Assembly (NCBI GenBank): GCA_030526115.1 | Contig: JAUNDK010000007.1 | Coordinates: forward strand, 37,765-77,630 | Length of the DNA stretch: 39,866 bases | From: Clostridia bacterium | Lineage (GTDB): Bacteria > Bacillota > Clostridia > Oscillospirales > Acutalibacteraceae | Direction: 5' to 3' | Shown: positions 16,875 through 25,309 of the stretch, piece by piece | Position numbering within the stretch: position 1 is the first letter of the stretch | Layout: each line of letters begins with the position of its first letter | The notes under the pieces: model-generated | Seen by the model: only the letters and a program-made list of their open reading frames with translations | Database searches by the model: none | Told to the model about the DNA's origin: nothing | Translations under genes and position numbers: made by a program

Positions 16875-16888
16875 CATACATATTCTGT

Positions 16889-18157
16889 TTATCGGCACAG
16901 TCCGAAACCGACTATTGAGCCGGTATAAAGATCATAGATATATCCGAGATGATAAACACCTGTGATAATCTCATCTTCATTCTCGACGATAATTGTTGAG
17001 CCGTCGAGGGTTTTTGAAGTTGCCATTGAAAGGCTTCTTGCGACCATATCGGTAAACTCCGGCATACTCTTTCCTGCGAAGGTGTAGGAATCAAGTATCT
17101 GATAGCTTTCATCGAGGGAAAGTGAAAGTCTGCACAGAGCTATGAAAACATCTTCCACATCCTGATTGTCTATGGAATCCCTGAGTTCAGCGGTGTAGTA
17201 TTCTTCAGAAGCCGTTGTGAGACTTCCGCTGAGGTACTCATTCTTCATACTCTCGGTGAAATGCTCCGCCTTGATTGCCGCCTCATTCCACAGGCTTACA
17301 TCAAGAGCACTGATTGCCGAATAGAAATCCTCGGAGCTTAAAACGCTGTCCCGGTCCTCTCTGAGACAGAAGTAATAGTAATCATCTTCACAGGAGCACA
17401 CGGAAAGTCTGTACTGCTTTCCGTCCTTCCCTGTATAAACCGCATCTTTTGCCACCAGAAGAATACCCGATGAACGGGATGTGAAATTACCTGCGTTTGG
17501 TTCTGCGAGAATATTATCTTCACTGTCCCATCTGTGCCTGTGAGACCAGCGGTTATCTTCTGATTCTTCGCCGGGCTCCTCGGGAACATCGGCATTTCCG
17601 AAGGAATAGAAGCTCAGATTTTCGCACAGCGAAGCCGCCGCTTTGGGCTCTGCATCAGGGTGGATTTTCGATATTATGTACTTTAAATCCTCAGCATAGC
17701 TTAAAGCCACACTCTCGGGGATTTTCACGGATGAAATGTCCTCGAGACCGGAAAGATCTTCCATGCCGACAAAATTGACCTTATCGTCGGAATAAACGGT
17801 TTTCTGTTCGCTGACCTGAATTTCGGTAACACTGTTCTTGAAGTTCGGCAACTTTGTGAACACATACATACTGCCCACAATCAGAGCCAGCATGAGAATC
17901 ACCATGAGAGCATAAGGGCCGAAAAGTTTAACAAGATCCTTTGGTTCACTGTCAGAAATCTTCGTCTTCAAACTCGAAATCTTCTTCGTCAAGGAGTTCG
18001 ATTTCTTCGGCTTCTTCGGAGATTTCTTCAGCTTTTTCGGATCCACGCTCGGTGGCTGCTGTTCCGCCGCTGCCGGTGTTGTCTGAATCGGAGCCTCTGC
18101 TGTCTCCGGTTTCCTGAATTTCTTCATCAGGCTCTCCGGACTCAAATTCGAATTCAT
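16889..18157 (-). CDS. Membrane-anchored protein of unknown function, out-of-frame overlap with the kinase gene
   Basis: No family is recognised. The 422-residue product has a cytoplasmic N-terminus rich in K, P and S (KKLKKSPKKPKK near residues 41-52), one transmembrane helix (about 78-101, LFGPYALMVILMLALIVGS) and a large acidic extracytoplasmic domain with an EESEDNRWSHRHRWDSEDN stretch. The start is chosen at 18157 because a perfect AGGAGG lies 7 nt upstream; a longer frame to 18184 lacks such a site. The first 69 codons lie inside the kinase gene in another frame. As the third gene of a two-component operon it may be an accessory sensor or an output of the system, which is inference. Confidence 0.7.
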   Translation of the reverse strand: MNSNLSPESLMKKFRKPETAEAPIQTTPAAAEQQPPSVDPKKLKKSPKKPKKSNSLTKKISSLKTKISDSEPKDLVKLFGPYALMVILMLALIVGSMYVFTKLPNFKNSVTEIQVSEQKTVYSDDKVNFVGMEDLSGLEDISSVKIPESVALSYAEDLKYIISKIHPDAEPKAAASLCENLSFYSFGNADVPEEPGEESEDNRWSHRHRWDSEDNILAEPNAGNFTSRSSGILLVAKDAVYTGKDGKQYRLSVCSCEDDYYYFCLREDRDSVLSSEDFYSAISALDVSLWNEAAIKAEHFTESMKNEYLSGSLTTASEEYYTAELRDSIDNQDVEDVFIALCRLSLSLDESYQILDSYTFAGKSMPEFTDMVARSLSMATSKTLDGSTIIVENEDEIITGVYHLGYIYDLYTGSIVGFGLCR

Positions 18158-19595
18158 CTTCTTCCCTCCTCTCCACGGTATCAAAGCACCTGATATTTAT
18201 TGTAACCATGGTGCCCTCACCCAAAATACTGTCTATGGTGAAGAGAGCATTATGTCTCTTGCATATCTCCGCACAGAGCGACAGGCCCAGACCTGCACCT
18301 CCTGCTTTACGGGATCGTGATTTGTCTACCATATAGAAAGGCTCGGTTACACGAATAAGATCTTCCCTTGCCATACCAACGCCGTCATCGGTTACACTGA
18401 TTAAGGCTCTGCCGTTCTCTTCGGCACATACCATACGGATTTCTCCGTTTTCTTCGGATGCCTTTACCGCATTGTCTATAAGGTTATAAAGAAGTGACTT
18501 GAACAGCTCTTTGTCGGCATTTATATAAACCTTTTTGGAAGCCATTCTGAGTCTCATGTTTTTCTTTGCAAGAAGAGGTAATGTGGAATTATAAACTTCA
18601 CCGAGAAGTTCGGGAACATATACATCTTCAAGGTCGAGGTTTGTGCTGTCGGTTGTTGCCATCTCGAGAAGCTTGCCCGAGAGAGACTTCATTCGGCTTG
18701 CTTCTTCAATTATAATACTGGAATAATCGAGACGCTGCTGATCGCTTACAACTCGGCGGCTTCTCAGAATATCCGCAAAACCTATTATGGATGTAAGCGG
18801 AGTTTTCATCTCGTGGGCAAAGCTATCGACAAAGCGTTTTCTTGATGCCGCAATACCCTCTATTCGTTCAACATTCTCCTGAACAGATTTTGCCATGGTG
18901 TTGACGTTTTTGGAGAGCTGACGGAACTCGGGGCTTCCTTTCTCGTTTAATCGGAATGCATAGTCTCCGTTTTTAATCTGCTCGAGACCGTTGTTTACCA
19001 CTTTCAGAGGTCTCAGAGTTACGGATATTGCACAGGAAATCAGTATCGCCGCTATAAGGGCAAGTGCCATACTTATAATCCAGATGGTCATCATCTGCTT
19101 ATCATGGGCAGTGTATGAATCTGTTATATCCCTTATGGTGAAAAGCCTGTAATCAAGTCGCTCAAGCTCTGCACAGCTTACAGTAACAAGAAGTGTACTG
19201 TCGCCGGAATCTGTAATTATACTCTTGCAGTTTCCGCTTTCAACATGCATTGAAAGTATCTCATCCGAAATATCCGTTGCTGTGGGATATACAACCTCAC
19301 CGTTTGCTCCAGTAACAACTATCTGTCCGTAGCCCGTGCCGGCATCCCGGGATATTTCCCTGATAATATCTGCAAGTTCCTCTTTTGAGAGGAGAATTTC
19401 ACCTGTTCTTATTCTTTCGTACATCGTCCTGTTCACTATGCCCGAAGCAAAGGTGTTCTGAGCCGCCTGAGCGTTTTTTACCTCTGTTTCCACCATGCCC
19501 CTGAAACTGGACTGAGATACGAAAATCCCCGTGGCCTCAATAGAAACTGTGACAAACACGAGGACTATCATAAAAATTTTATGCCAAAGACGCAA
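17952..19595 (-). CDS. Sensor histidine kinase (HAMP, HisKA, HATPase)
   Basis: A 547-residue membrane kinase. TM1 is at residues 8-26, an extracytoplasmic sensor of about 140 residues follows, TM2 is near 168-192, then HAMP (193-245), HisKA with phospho-acceptor H261 in SFAHEMKTPLTS, and the HATPase domain with NLIDNA (371-376), DDGVGMA (403-409) and GGAGLGLSLC. The catalytic part ends near residue 472. The remaining tail (480-547) is almost entirely D/E/S/G and overlaps the next gene. The start is a TTG (19595) placed after AGGTGA, 4 bp beyond the stop of the response regulator, so the pair is translationally linked. The ligand is unknown. Confidence 0.95.
   Translation of the reverse strand: MRLWHKIFMIVLVFVTVSIEATGIFVSQSSFRGMVETEVKNAQAAQNTFASGIVNRTMYERIRTGEILLSKEELADIIREISRDAGTGYGQIVVTGANGEVVYPTATDISDEILSMHVESGNCKSIITDSGDSTLLVTVSCAELERLDYRLFTIRDITDSYTAHDKQMMTIWIISMALALIAAILISCAISVTLRPLKVVNNGLEQIKNGDYAFRLNEKGSPEFRQLSKNVNTMAKSVQENVERIEGIAASRKRFVDSFAHEMKTPLTSIIGFADILRSRRVVSDQQRLDYSSIIIEEASRMKSLSGKLLEMATTDSTNLDLEDVYVPELLGEVYNSTLPLLAKKNMRLRMASKKVYINADKELFKSLLYNLIDNAVKASEENGEIRMVCAEENGRALISVTDDGVGMAREDLIRVTEPFYMVDKSRSRKAGGAGLGLSLCAEICKRHNALFTIDSILGEGTMVTINIRCFDTVERREEDEFEFESGEPDEEIQETGDSRGSDSDNTGSGGTAATERGSEKAEEISEEAEEIELLDEEDFEFEDEDF
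18165..18170 (-). promoter_or_regulatory. Consensus AGGAGG ribosome binding site inside the kinase gene
   Basis: AGGAGG followed by 7 nt and ATG. In the kinase frame the same bases encode part of VERREED. This site decides the start of the downstream gene and supports a real 206-bp overlap. Confidence 0.8.
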
Positions 19596-19599
19596 TCAC

Positions 19600-20256
19600 T
19601 CACCTGCTCTCAAGACGATATCCCAGCTTGGGGATAGTGACAAGTTTATTCTGAAGGTTGAGCTTTCTTCTCACCTTCTGAACATGAATATCGACTGTAC
19701 GGGATTCACCTACGAAATCGTAACCCCATACCTCGGCAAGAAGACGTTCTCTTGTGATGAGTATGTCTATATTGGACATAAAGAGGGCGAGAACATCAAA
19801 CTCCTTGGGAGTGAGTATAACCTCTTCTCCACCCTGCATAACGCTGTGCTTGGTGAGATCTATCTCAATATCCTCATAAGTGAGATTATTTCTGCCCTTG
19901 TTGCTTCGGCGAAGCACAACTTCGATTCGGGCAAGAAGCTCAACATTTTCAAAAGGCTTTACGATATAGTCCTCAGCACCGAGGTGAAGACCCTTTACCT
20001 TATCGGTAACATCCTGTAAGGCTGTGAGGAATATGACCGGCACACCCTTGCTCTCAACTCTGCGCATTACCTCGAAACCGTCTATACCCGGGAGCATGAC
20101 ATCAAGCAGAACAAGATCATAGTCTCCTGCCATGATTTTATCTACGGCATCAAGACCATTATCGCAAAGCTCTGTCTCATAACCCACAACGGCAATGTTG
20201 GCCTCTATCATTCTTGCAATGTTTATTTCATCTTCTACTATAAGAATTTTTACCAT
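19600..20256 (-). CDS. OmpR/PhoB family response regulator
   Basis: A 218-residue regulator. The receiver domain (1-115) has the acidic pocket VEDE (E8-D9), phospho-acceptor D52 in LLDVMLPG, T79 in FLTA and K101 in DYIVKPF. The C-terminal winged helix (about 125-216) has the LTPKEFDVLALF and RTVDIHVQKVRRKL signatures. It is first in the operon with the kinase and the unknown membrane protein; all three probably answer one signal. It resembles PhoP/PhoB-type regulators, but the regulon cannot be inferred. Confidence 0.96.
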   Translation of the reverse strand: MVKILIVEDEINIARMIEANIAVVGYETELCDNGLDAVDKIMAGDYDLVLLDVMLPGIDGFEVMRRVESKGVPVIFLTALQDVTDKVKGLHLGAEDYIVKPFENVELLARIEVVLRRSNKGRNNLTYEDIEIDLTKHSVMQGGEEVILTPKEFDVLALFMSNIDILITRERLLAEVWGYDFVGESRTVDIHVQKVRRKLNLQNKLVTIPKLGYRLESR

Positions 20257-20308
20257 ATATTAATCAGTCCTTTTTTCTATAAGACTTTGCACTATTATCC
20301 ATTAAATT

Positions 20309-20337
20309 ATTATATAGAAAAGTAAAATTTAAATCAA
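20309..20337 (-). promoter_or_regulatory. Promoter of the two-component operon
   Basis: Minus-strand -35 TTGATT (20337-20332), 17-bp spacer, perfect -10 TATAAT (20314-20309), about 50 bp before the regulator start. Confidence 0.65.
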
Positions 20338-20373
20338 GTCAATTTTGTGAACAAAACCGAGGGGATTTACTTA

Positions 20374-20402
20374 TTGTTAATTCTTCCATATTGTGCTATA
20401 TT
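20374..20402 (+). promoter_or_regulatory. Promoter of the second MATE gene
   Basis: -35 TTGTTA, 17-bp spacer ending TGC, -10 TATATT, so it has an extended -10 (TGN). It is 37 bp before the start codon. Confidence 0.55.
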
Positions 20403-20439
20403 TGATAGGTAAATTCTAACAAATCAAGGTGAATAAAAA

Positions 20440-21807
20440 GTGAATAAAATCAAAAGTCACGGAAATTTCGGAGAAGGTGCTGTGTGGAAAAACATAGTCG
20501 CCCAGGCCTTTCCGCTGATGCTCGCACAGCTTGTTCAGCTCGCCTACAACATTGTTGACCGCATTTATATCGGTCACATGCCGGGTATAGGAACCATGGC
20601 TCTTACGGGAATAGGCCTTGCCTTTCCTCTCACCACACTCATTCAGGCTTTTACAAGTCTGTTTGCCGTGGGAGGAACACCGCTTTTCTCAATCGCAAGA
20701 GGTCAGGGTGACAGAAAGAGGGCTGAGAAAATTCTCTCTCAGGTTGTTACATTACTTGTGGGATGCAGTCTGATTCTGTTTCTTCTGTGCTATTTCTTCC
20801 GCAAGCCTGTACTTTACCTGTTCGGTGCCAGTGATATTTCCTATCCTTATGCCGATGCCTACCTGAAGATTTACCTTTGGGGAACAACATTTTCCATGTT
20901 CGGTATTGGTATGAACAACTTCATAAATGCTCAGGGCTATCCGAAGCTCGGGATGATGACCACGGTTATCGGTGCCCTGCTGAATCTCATTCTTGACCCG
21001 TTGTTTATCTTTGTGCTTAACATGGGTATTCAGGGTGCGGCGGTTGCCACAGTACTTAGTCAGGCGGTTTCCGCAGTATGGGTTCTTCTCTTCTTCATGG
21101 GTAGAAAGACGGAGTATAAAATCAAGCCGGAACTCATGATACCAAACGGAAAAATCATAAAGGACATTCTTGCCCTCGGTGTTTCCGGATTTATCGCAAA
21201 GGGCACAAACTGTGCCGTTCAGGTAATCTGTAACGCAACTCTGCGCACCTTCGGCGGAGACCTCTATGTTGGAATAATGACCTGCATAAACTCCATAAGA
21301 GAGATTGCGGAGCTTCCTGTTTTCTCCCTCACAAGCGGTGCTCAGCCGGTACTTGGTTTCAACTACGGTGCAAGAAAATTCAAGAGACTCAGAAGTGCCA
21401 TCAGGTTCTCCTGTCTGTCTTCGATTATTTACACCATACTCGGCTGGTTTGTAATTATGGGTCTGCCAAAAATGTGGATTTCCATTTTTACAAGTGATCC
21501 GCAGATGATTGAATTCGGCGTACCGAGTCTGAAAATATACTTTGCGGCATTCATATTCATGTCATTCCAGTCCGCAGGTCAGTCAACATTTACATCCCTC
21601 GGATGCTCCAAAAGAGCGGTGTTCTTCTCCCTGCTGAGAAAAGTGATTATCGTAATCCCCCTTACCATTATGCTTCCGAGAATGGGCATGGGCGCAAACG
21701 GAGTATTTGCTGCGGAGCCTGTATCAAATGTACTCGGTGGGCTTGCGGCATTTATCACCATGTATCTCACCCTTTACAGAAAACTCCCTAAAGAGGATGA
21801 AAACTGA
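20440..21807 (+). CDS. MATE family exporter (second of three)
   Basis: A 455-residue, 12-segment MATE antiporter. The N-terminal half has AQAFPLMLAQLVQLAYNIVDRIYIGHMPGIG and the ARGQGDR loop; the second half begins near KDILALGVSGFIAKGTN. The pattern is of the MATE subfamily common in Clostridia (VmrA/DinF-like), distinct in sequence from the first and third MATE proteins of the window. The start is GTG with AAGGTGA upstream. It stands alone between its own promoter and a terminator. The substrate is unknown. Confidence 0.94.
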   Translation: MNKIKSHGNFGEGAVWKNIVAQAFPLMLAQLVQLAYNIVDRIYIGHMPGIGTMALTGIGLAFPLTTLIQAFTSLFAVGGTPLFSIARGQGDRKRAEKILSQVVTLLVGCSLILFLLCYFFRKPVLYLFGASDISYPYADAYLKIYLWGTTFSMFGIGMNNFINAQGYPKLGMMTTVIGALLNLILDPLFIFVLNMGIQGAAVATVLSQAVSAVWVLLFFMGRKTEYKIKPELMIPNGKIIKDILALGVSGFIAKGTNCAVQVICNATLRTFGGDLYVGIMTCINSIREIAELPVFSLTSGAQPVLGFNYGARKFKRLRSAIRFSCLSSIIYTILGWFVIMGLPKMWISIFTSDPQMIEFGVPSLKIYFAAFIFMSFQSAGQSTFTSLGCSKRAVFFSLLRKVIIVIPLTIMLPRMGMGANGVFAAEPVSNVLGGLAAFITMYLTLYRKLPKEDEN

Positions 21808-21837
21808 AAACTTTCAACATTTATTCACATAAAAGTT

Positions 21838-21873
21838 TAAAAGGCTGTCATTCATACGAGTGACAGCCTTTAT
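21838..21873. terminator. Bidirectional terminator between MATE and MFS genes
   Basis: AAGGCTGTCA (21841-21850) pairs perfectly with TGACAGCCTT (21861-21870), with A/T flanks on both sides, between two convergent genes. Confidence 0.8.
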
Positions 21874-21874
21874 A

Positions 21875-23035
21875 TTATGCGGTAGCTTCTTTCTTATCCT
21901 TAACAAGAAGGAGAATGAGCATACCTATTACGGAAATTATTGTTGTGATGAACAGAGTTGTGTTTGCACCGAAACCGTCTATCATTCTGCCGCATACAAG
22001 GGATGCCGCAACGGATGCAACGGTCTGAGCCATTGTGAGATATGCCTGACCCTTAACCGCATCGTGTGGTTCCATGATGGAATTGATGTAATAAACCGAA
22101 GAACCTGTGAGAACAGCCCAGCCGAACATCTGGAAAATCTGTACCACATAGAATGTTGCAACATTTGGTGCAAGGAGTGAGAACAGAACCTTAAGTGTAA
22201 GACCGATACCTGAAAGTCTGAACAGAGTACCGACCTTGATTTTCTTCATAATCTTACTTAACACGAAGAGCATAGGAAGTTCGAGTATTGCGGCGAGAGC
22301 CATTGCAACACCTACCTCTGCCTTGTCACCGCCCTTGACCTGAACAATCTGGAAGGCAAAGGTATTGATAAGTACATGACCAATCTGTAATAAGAAGCAT
22401 CCAACGAGAATAATGCAGAAGCTCTTATACTTCTTTATAAACTCAGCTATGCTTGAACCCTTATCATTTGCCTTTTCGGAATGTTCGGCACTGAAGTTCG
22501 GATAGGAAAGAACAGAAATAATAAAGAGGGTGCTTACCACTATACCCGCAACAATGATGAATCCGCTGCCGAGACGGGCAGTGATTGCACCGAGAGAATA
22601 TGAGAGCAGAGCGTAACCTACGGAACCGAAGGCTCTTGCAACACCGAAGTTGAATCCTTTTGAACCATTGATGGTGTACGCACCCATGGCATTTACAAAC
22701 GGAAGTGTGAGCTGTGCGCTGAACACCGCAACACCATAAAAAACAGTGGTCAATACTCCACCCTTTCCCGTAAGCAGAAGGATGATATAGCTTAACAGTC
22801 CGACTGCGGAAAGTCCTGAAGTAATATATCTTATGGGGATACTGTCACTTCTGTCTGCATAGGAAGCAATGGCAGGCTGAAAAACTGCGGATACCACACC
22901 TGCTATGGCAATCATAATACCAATCTGGGTGTTGGTGAAACCTCTGTCCAGAAGATATACGCTGGCAAAGCCGTTGGCATTACCGTACATCATCCAGAAG
23001 AAAAGCTGAATAACAGCATATCTGAGAGTTATCAT
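21875..23035 (-). CDS. MFS transporter (MFS_1-like / sugar or nucleoside symporter branch)
   Basis: A 386-residue protein with 12 membrane segments and the MFS pattern. FFWMMYGNANGFASVYLLDRGFTNTQIGI, followed by QPAIASYADRS (residues about 50-64, the loop 2-3 position), resembles the MFS_1-like branch that includes LacY- and NupG-type symporters. The second half starts near FCIILVGCFLLQIGHVLINTF. The ATG follows AGAGGT. It is a single-gene unit with a promoter overlapping the lysC terminator. The substrate is not predictable from neighbours. Confidence 0.88.
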   Translation of the reverse strand: MITLRYAVIQLFFWMMYGNANGFASVYLLDRGFTNTQIGIMIAIAGVVSAVFQPAIASYADRSDSIPIRYITSGLSAVGLLSYIILLLTGKGGVLTTVFYGVAVFSAQLTLPFVNAMGAYTINGSKGFNFGVARAFGSVGYALLSYSLGAITARLGSGFIIVAGIVVSTLFIISVLSYPNFSAEHSEKANDKGSSIAEFIKKYKSFCIILVGCFLLQIGHVLINTFAFQIVQVKGGDKAEVGVAMALAAILELPMLFVLSKIMKKIKVGTLFRLSGIGLTLKVLFSLLAPNVATFYVVQIFQMFGWAVLTGSSVYYINSIMEPHDAVKGQAYLTMAQTVASVAASLVCGRMIDGFGANTTLFITTIISVIGMLILLLVKDKKEATA

Positions 23036-23065
23036 TTTCGTACCTCTTTTATATTTAGTGAAACC

Positions 23066-23094
23066 ATTATACTTATTTTGATTTCATAAGTAAA
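23066..23094 (-). promoter_or_regulatory. Promoter of the MFS gene
   Basis: Minus-strand -35 TTTACT (23094-23089), 17-bp spacer, perfect -10 TATAAT (23071-23066). The -35 begins inside the T-tract of the lysC terminator. Confidence 0.6.
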
Positions 23095-23127
23095 GAAAAA
23101 AGAGCTCTCCTTTATGAGGAAAGCTCT
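23089..23127 (-). terminator. Terminator of the threonine operon after lysC
   Basis: AGAGCTTTCCT pairs with AGGAGAGCTCT (11 bp, one wobble), followed by TTTTTTCTTT on the minus strand. Confidence 0.85.
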
Positions 23128-23144
23128 GAAGAAAAATTTCGAAA

Positions 23145-24350
23145 TTAATCGAAGAACTTGTCGTGAACAGCCTTAACTGCTCTGTCTGCATCCTCGATGT
23201 TTACGAGAACGGAAATCTTAATCTCAGATGTGGAGATCATTCTGATGTTGATGTTTGAGGAGAAGAGAGCCTCGAACATGTCGGAAGCAACACCCGGATG
23301 AGACTCCATGCCTGCACCAACGATGGAAATCTTTGCTACCTGATCGTCACAGGAGAGAGAGTTTGCACCGATTGCCTCAACATATGGCTGGAGAAGCTCC
23401 TTAGCATCCTCAAGGTTATCCTTAGCGATTGTGAAGGAGATATCCTTTGTTCCGTTACGGCCGATGGACTGAAGGATGATATCAACGTTGATACCCTTGC
23501 TGGAAAGCTTGGAGAAGATCTTGAAAGCAAGACCCGGCTTATCCGGAACACCTATAACAGAAATTCTTGCGACGTTTGTATCTTTAGCGACACCGCTGAT
23601 GAGCATTTTTTCCACTTTGTTTTCCTCCTTAACGATAGTACCTGGTTTTCTTGAGTAGCTTGAAAGAACCTCAAGCTCAAGGTTGTATTTCTTAGCCATT
23701 TCAACGCTGCGGTTGTGGAGAACCTGTGCGCCGAGAGTTGCGAGCTCAAGCATCTCATCATAAGAGATAACATCGAGCTTTCTTGCTGCCGGAATCTTTC
23801 TTGGGTCGGCTGTGTAAACACCGTCAACATCGGTGTAAATCTGACAGCGGTCTGCGTGCATTGCACATGCGATTGCAACAGCACTTGTATCGGAACCGCC
23901 ACGGCCGAGAGTTGTCATATCATCATATCTGTTTACACCCTGGAAACCTGTTACGATAACAATGTTCTTCTTGTCAAGCTCCTTACGGATACGGTCAGGG
24001 TTTACACGTCTGATTCTTGCATTACCGTAAGCTGATGTGGTGAGGAAGCCTGCCTGCCAGCCTAAAAGGGAAACTACAGGGTAACCGAGCTTCTCGATAG
24101 CCATAGCGAGGAGTGAAGCGGAAATCTGCTCGCCTGCTGTGAGCATCTGATCCATCTCTCTCTTGGAGGCATTTGGGTTAATCTCGTTTGCCTTCTCAAT
24201 GAGGTCATCTGTTGTGTCGCCCTGTGCGGATACAACTACAACAACATCGTTACCTTCTTTATAAACTGAAGTTACTATGTCTGCAACATTGAAAAGTCGC
24301 TCTGCGTCTTTAACTGAAGAACCGCCGAACTTCTGAACTATTAACGACAT
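23145..24350 (-). CDS. lysC: Aspartate kinase (aspartokinase)
   Basis: Catalyses ATP-dependent phosphorylation of aspartate, the first step to lysine, methionine and threonine. The 401-residue monofunctional enzyme has KFGGSSV at residues 7-13, the FQGVN...TTLGRGGSDTSAVA catalytic loop near 145-170, TDVDGVYTADPR and two C-terminal ACT domains (about 265-400) for feedback control. It is last in the operon after the ACT protein, hom and thrB, which points to a threonine-linked isozyme. The ATG follows AGGAAAG. No internal beta-subunit start was confirmed. Confidence 0.97.
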   Translation of the reverse strand: MSLIVQKFGGSSVKDAERLFNVADIVTSVYKEGNDVVVVVSAQGDTTDDLIEKANEINPNASKREMDQMLTAGEQISASLLAMAIEKLGYPVVSLLGWQAGFLTTSAYGNARIRRVNPDRIRKELDKKNIVIVTGFQGVNRYDDMTTLGRGGSDTSAVAIACAMHADRCQIYTDVDGVYTADPRKIPAARKLDVISYDEMLELATLGAQVLHNRSVEMAKKYNLELEVLSSYSRKPGTIVKEENKVEKMLISGVAKDTNVARISVIGVPDKPGLAFKIFSKLSSKGINVDIILQSIGRNGTKDISFTIAKDNLEDAKELLQPYVEAIGANSLSCDDQVAKISIVGAGMESHPGVASDMFEALFSSNINIRMISTSEIKISVLVNIEDADRAVKAVHDKFFD

Positions 24351-24396
24351 TTTTCTTCTTTCCTTTCGAAATTATATATTAACTTAGCCTTGTGGC

Positions 24397-25290
24397 TTAT
24401 TCTATGACAATTTTTGCGCCTTCGGCATCTGCACGGAGAACTTCTACTCTCCAGCCGCTTATGCCGTGCTCCTCAAGTCTTGAGAGAGCCTTTTCTGTGA
24501 AATTGTGATTATCTGCCTCAATCATAGCCATGATTGTAGGACCTGCACCGGAAACATAGGTACCGAGGGAACCGAGCTCATAGCTCATGCGGAATACTGT
24601 ATCGTAATCATCGATGAGACCTGAACGATATGGCTGATGAATTTTATCCTGAACAGCAACTCTTAAATTCTCGAGATTACCTGAGAACAGAGAAGCTGTC
24701 ATAAGTCCTGTTCTGGAAAGGTTGAAAACCGCATCCTGACGGGAATACATCTCAGGAAGAACCTTTCTTGCCTTCTCTGTTTTAAGCTCGAACGGAGGAA
24801 TCATAACCGCAAAAGCGATTTTATCGGAAACAGGAACACTTACGCTGTACACACGGTTGCAGTCCATGGCAGATGCTACAAGACCGCCGGAAATAGCCGG
24901 AGTTGTGTTATCAGGGTGACCCTCAATCTTACATGCAAGATTGATGAGATCCTGCTTTGAAAGCGGAGAGCCGAGAAGTCTGTTGGCACCTAAAATACCT
25001 GCTACAATACATGCTGAGGAAGAGCCTAAACCTCTTGCCATAGGGATGTTGTTTTCCTGACGGATTTTGAGGCCCGGAATCTCTTTGCCGCACATATCGT
25101 AAACTTCTTTTGCCGCCTGATATATGAGGTTGCTTTCGTCCTTTGGAACTGTGGTGGAATCTATGGACTGAATATCTATTTCATCCCACTCTTCCATCCA
25201 TACATGGTTCTGCATTGTTAATGCAATACCGAGGGAATCGAATCCGGAACCTAAATTTGCGCTGGTTGCCGGTACATCTATTCTGATCAT
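24397..25290 (-). CDS. thrB: Homoserine kinase
   Basis: GHMP-family kinase making O-phospho-L-homoserine for threonine synthase. The 297-residue product starts VPATSANLGSGFDSLG (homoserine-binding motif 1), has the ATP loop PMARGLGSSSA near residue 84, and a C-terminal GTYVSGAGPTIMAM motif 3. An ATG two codons upstream (25296) lies directly against the AGGAGA ribosome binding site, so the second ATG, 7 nt away, is the better start. It is separated from hom by 19 bp. Threonine synthase (thrC) is not in the window. Confidence 0.95.
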   Translation of the reverse strand: MIRIDVPATSANLGSGFDSLGIALTMQNHVWMEEWDEIDIQSIDSTTVPKDESNLIYQAAKEVYDMCGKEIPGLKIRQENNIPMARGLGSSSACIVAGILGANRLLGSPLSKQDLINLACKIEGHPDNTTPAISGGLVASAMDCNRVYSVSVPVSDKIAFAVMIPPFELKTEKARKVLPEMYSRQDAVFNLSRTGLMTASLFSGNLENLRVAVQDKIHQPYRSGLIDDYDTVFRMSYELGSLGTYVSGAGPTIMAMIEADNHNFTEKALSRLEEHGISGWRVEVLRADAEGAKIVIE

Positions 25291-25309
25291 GTTCATTCTC
25301 CTCTGTTTA

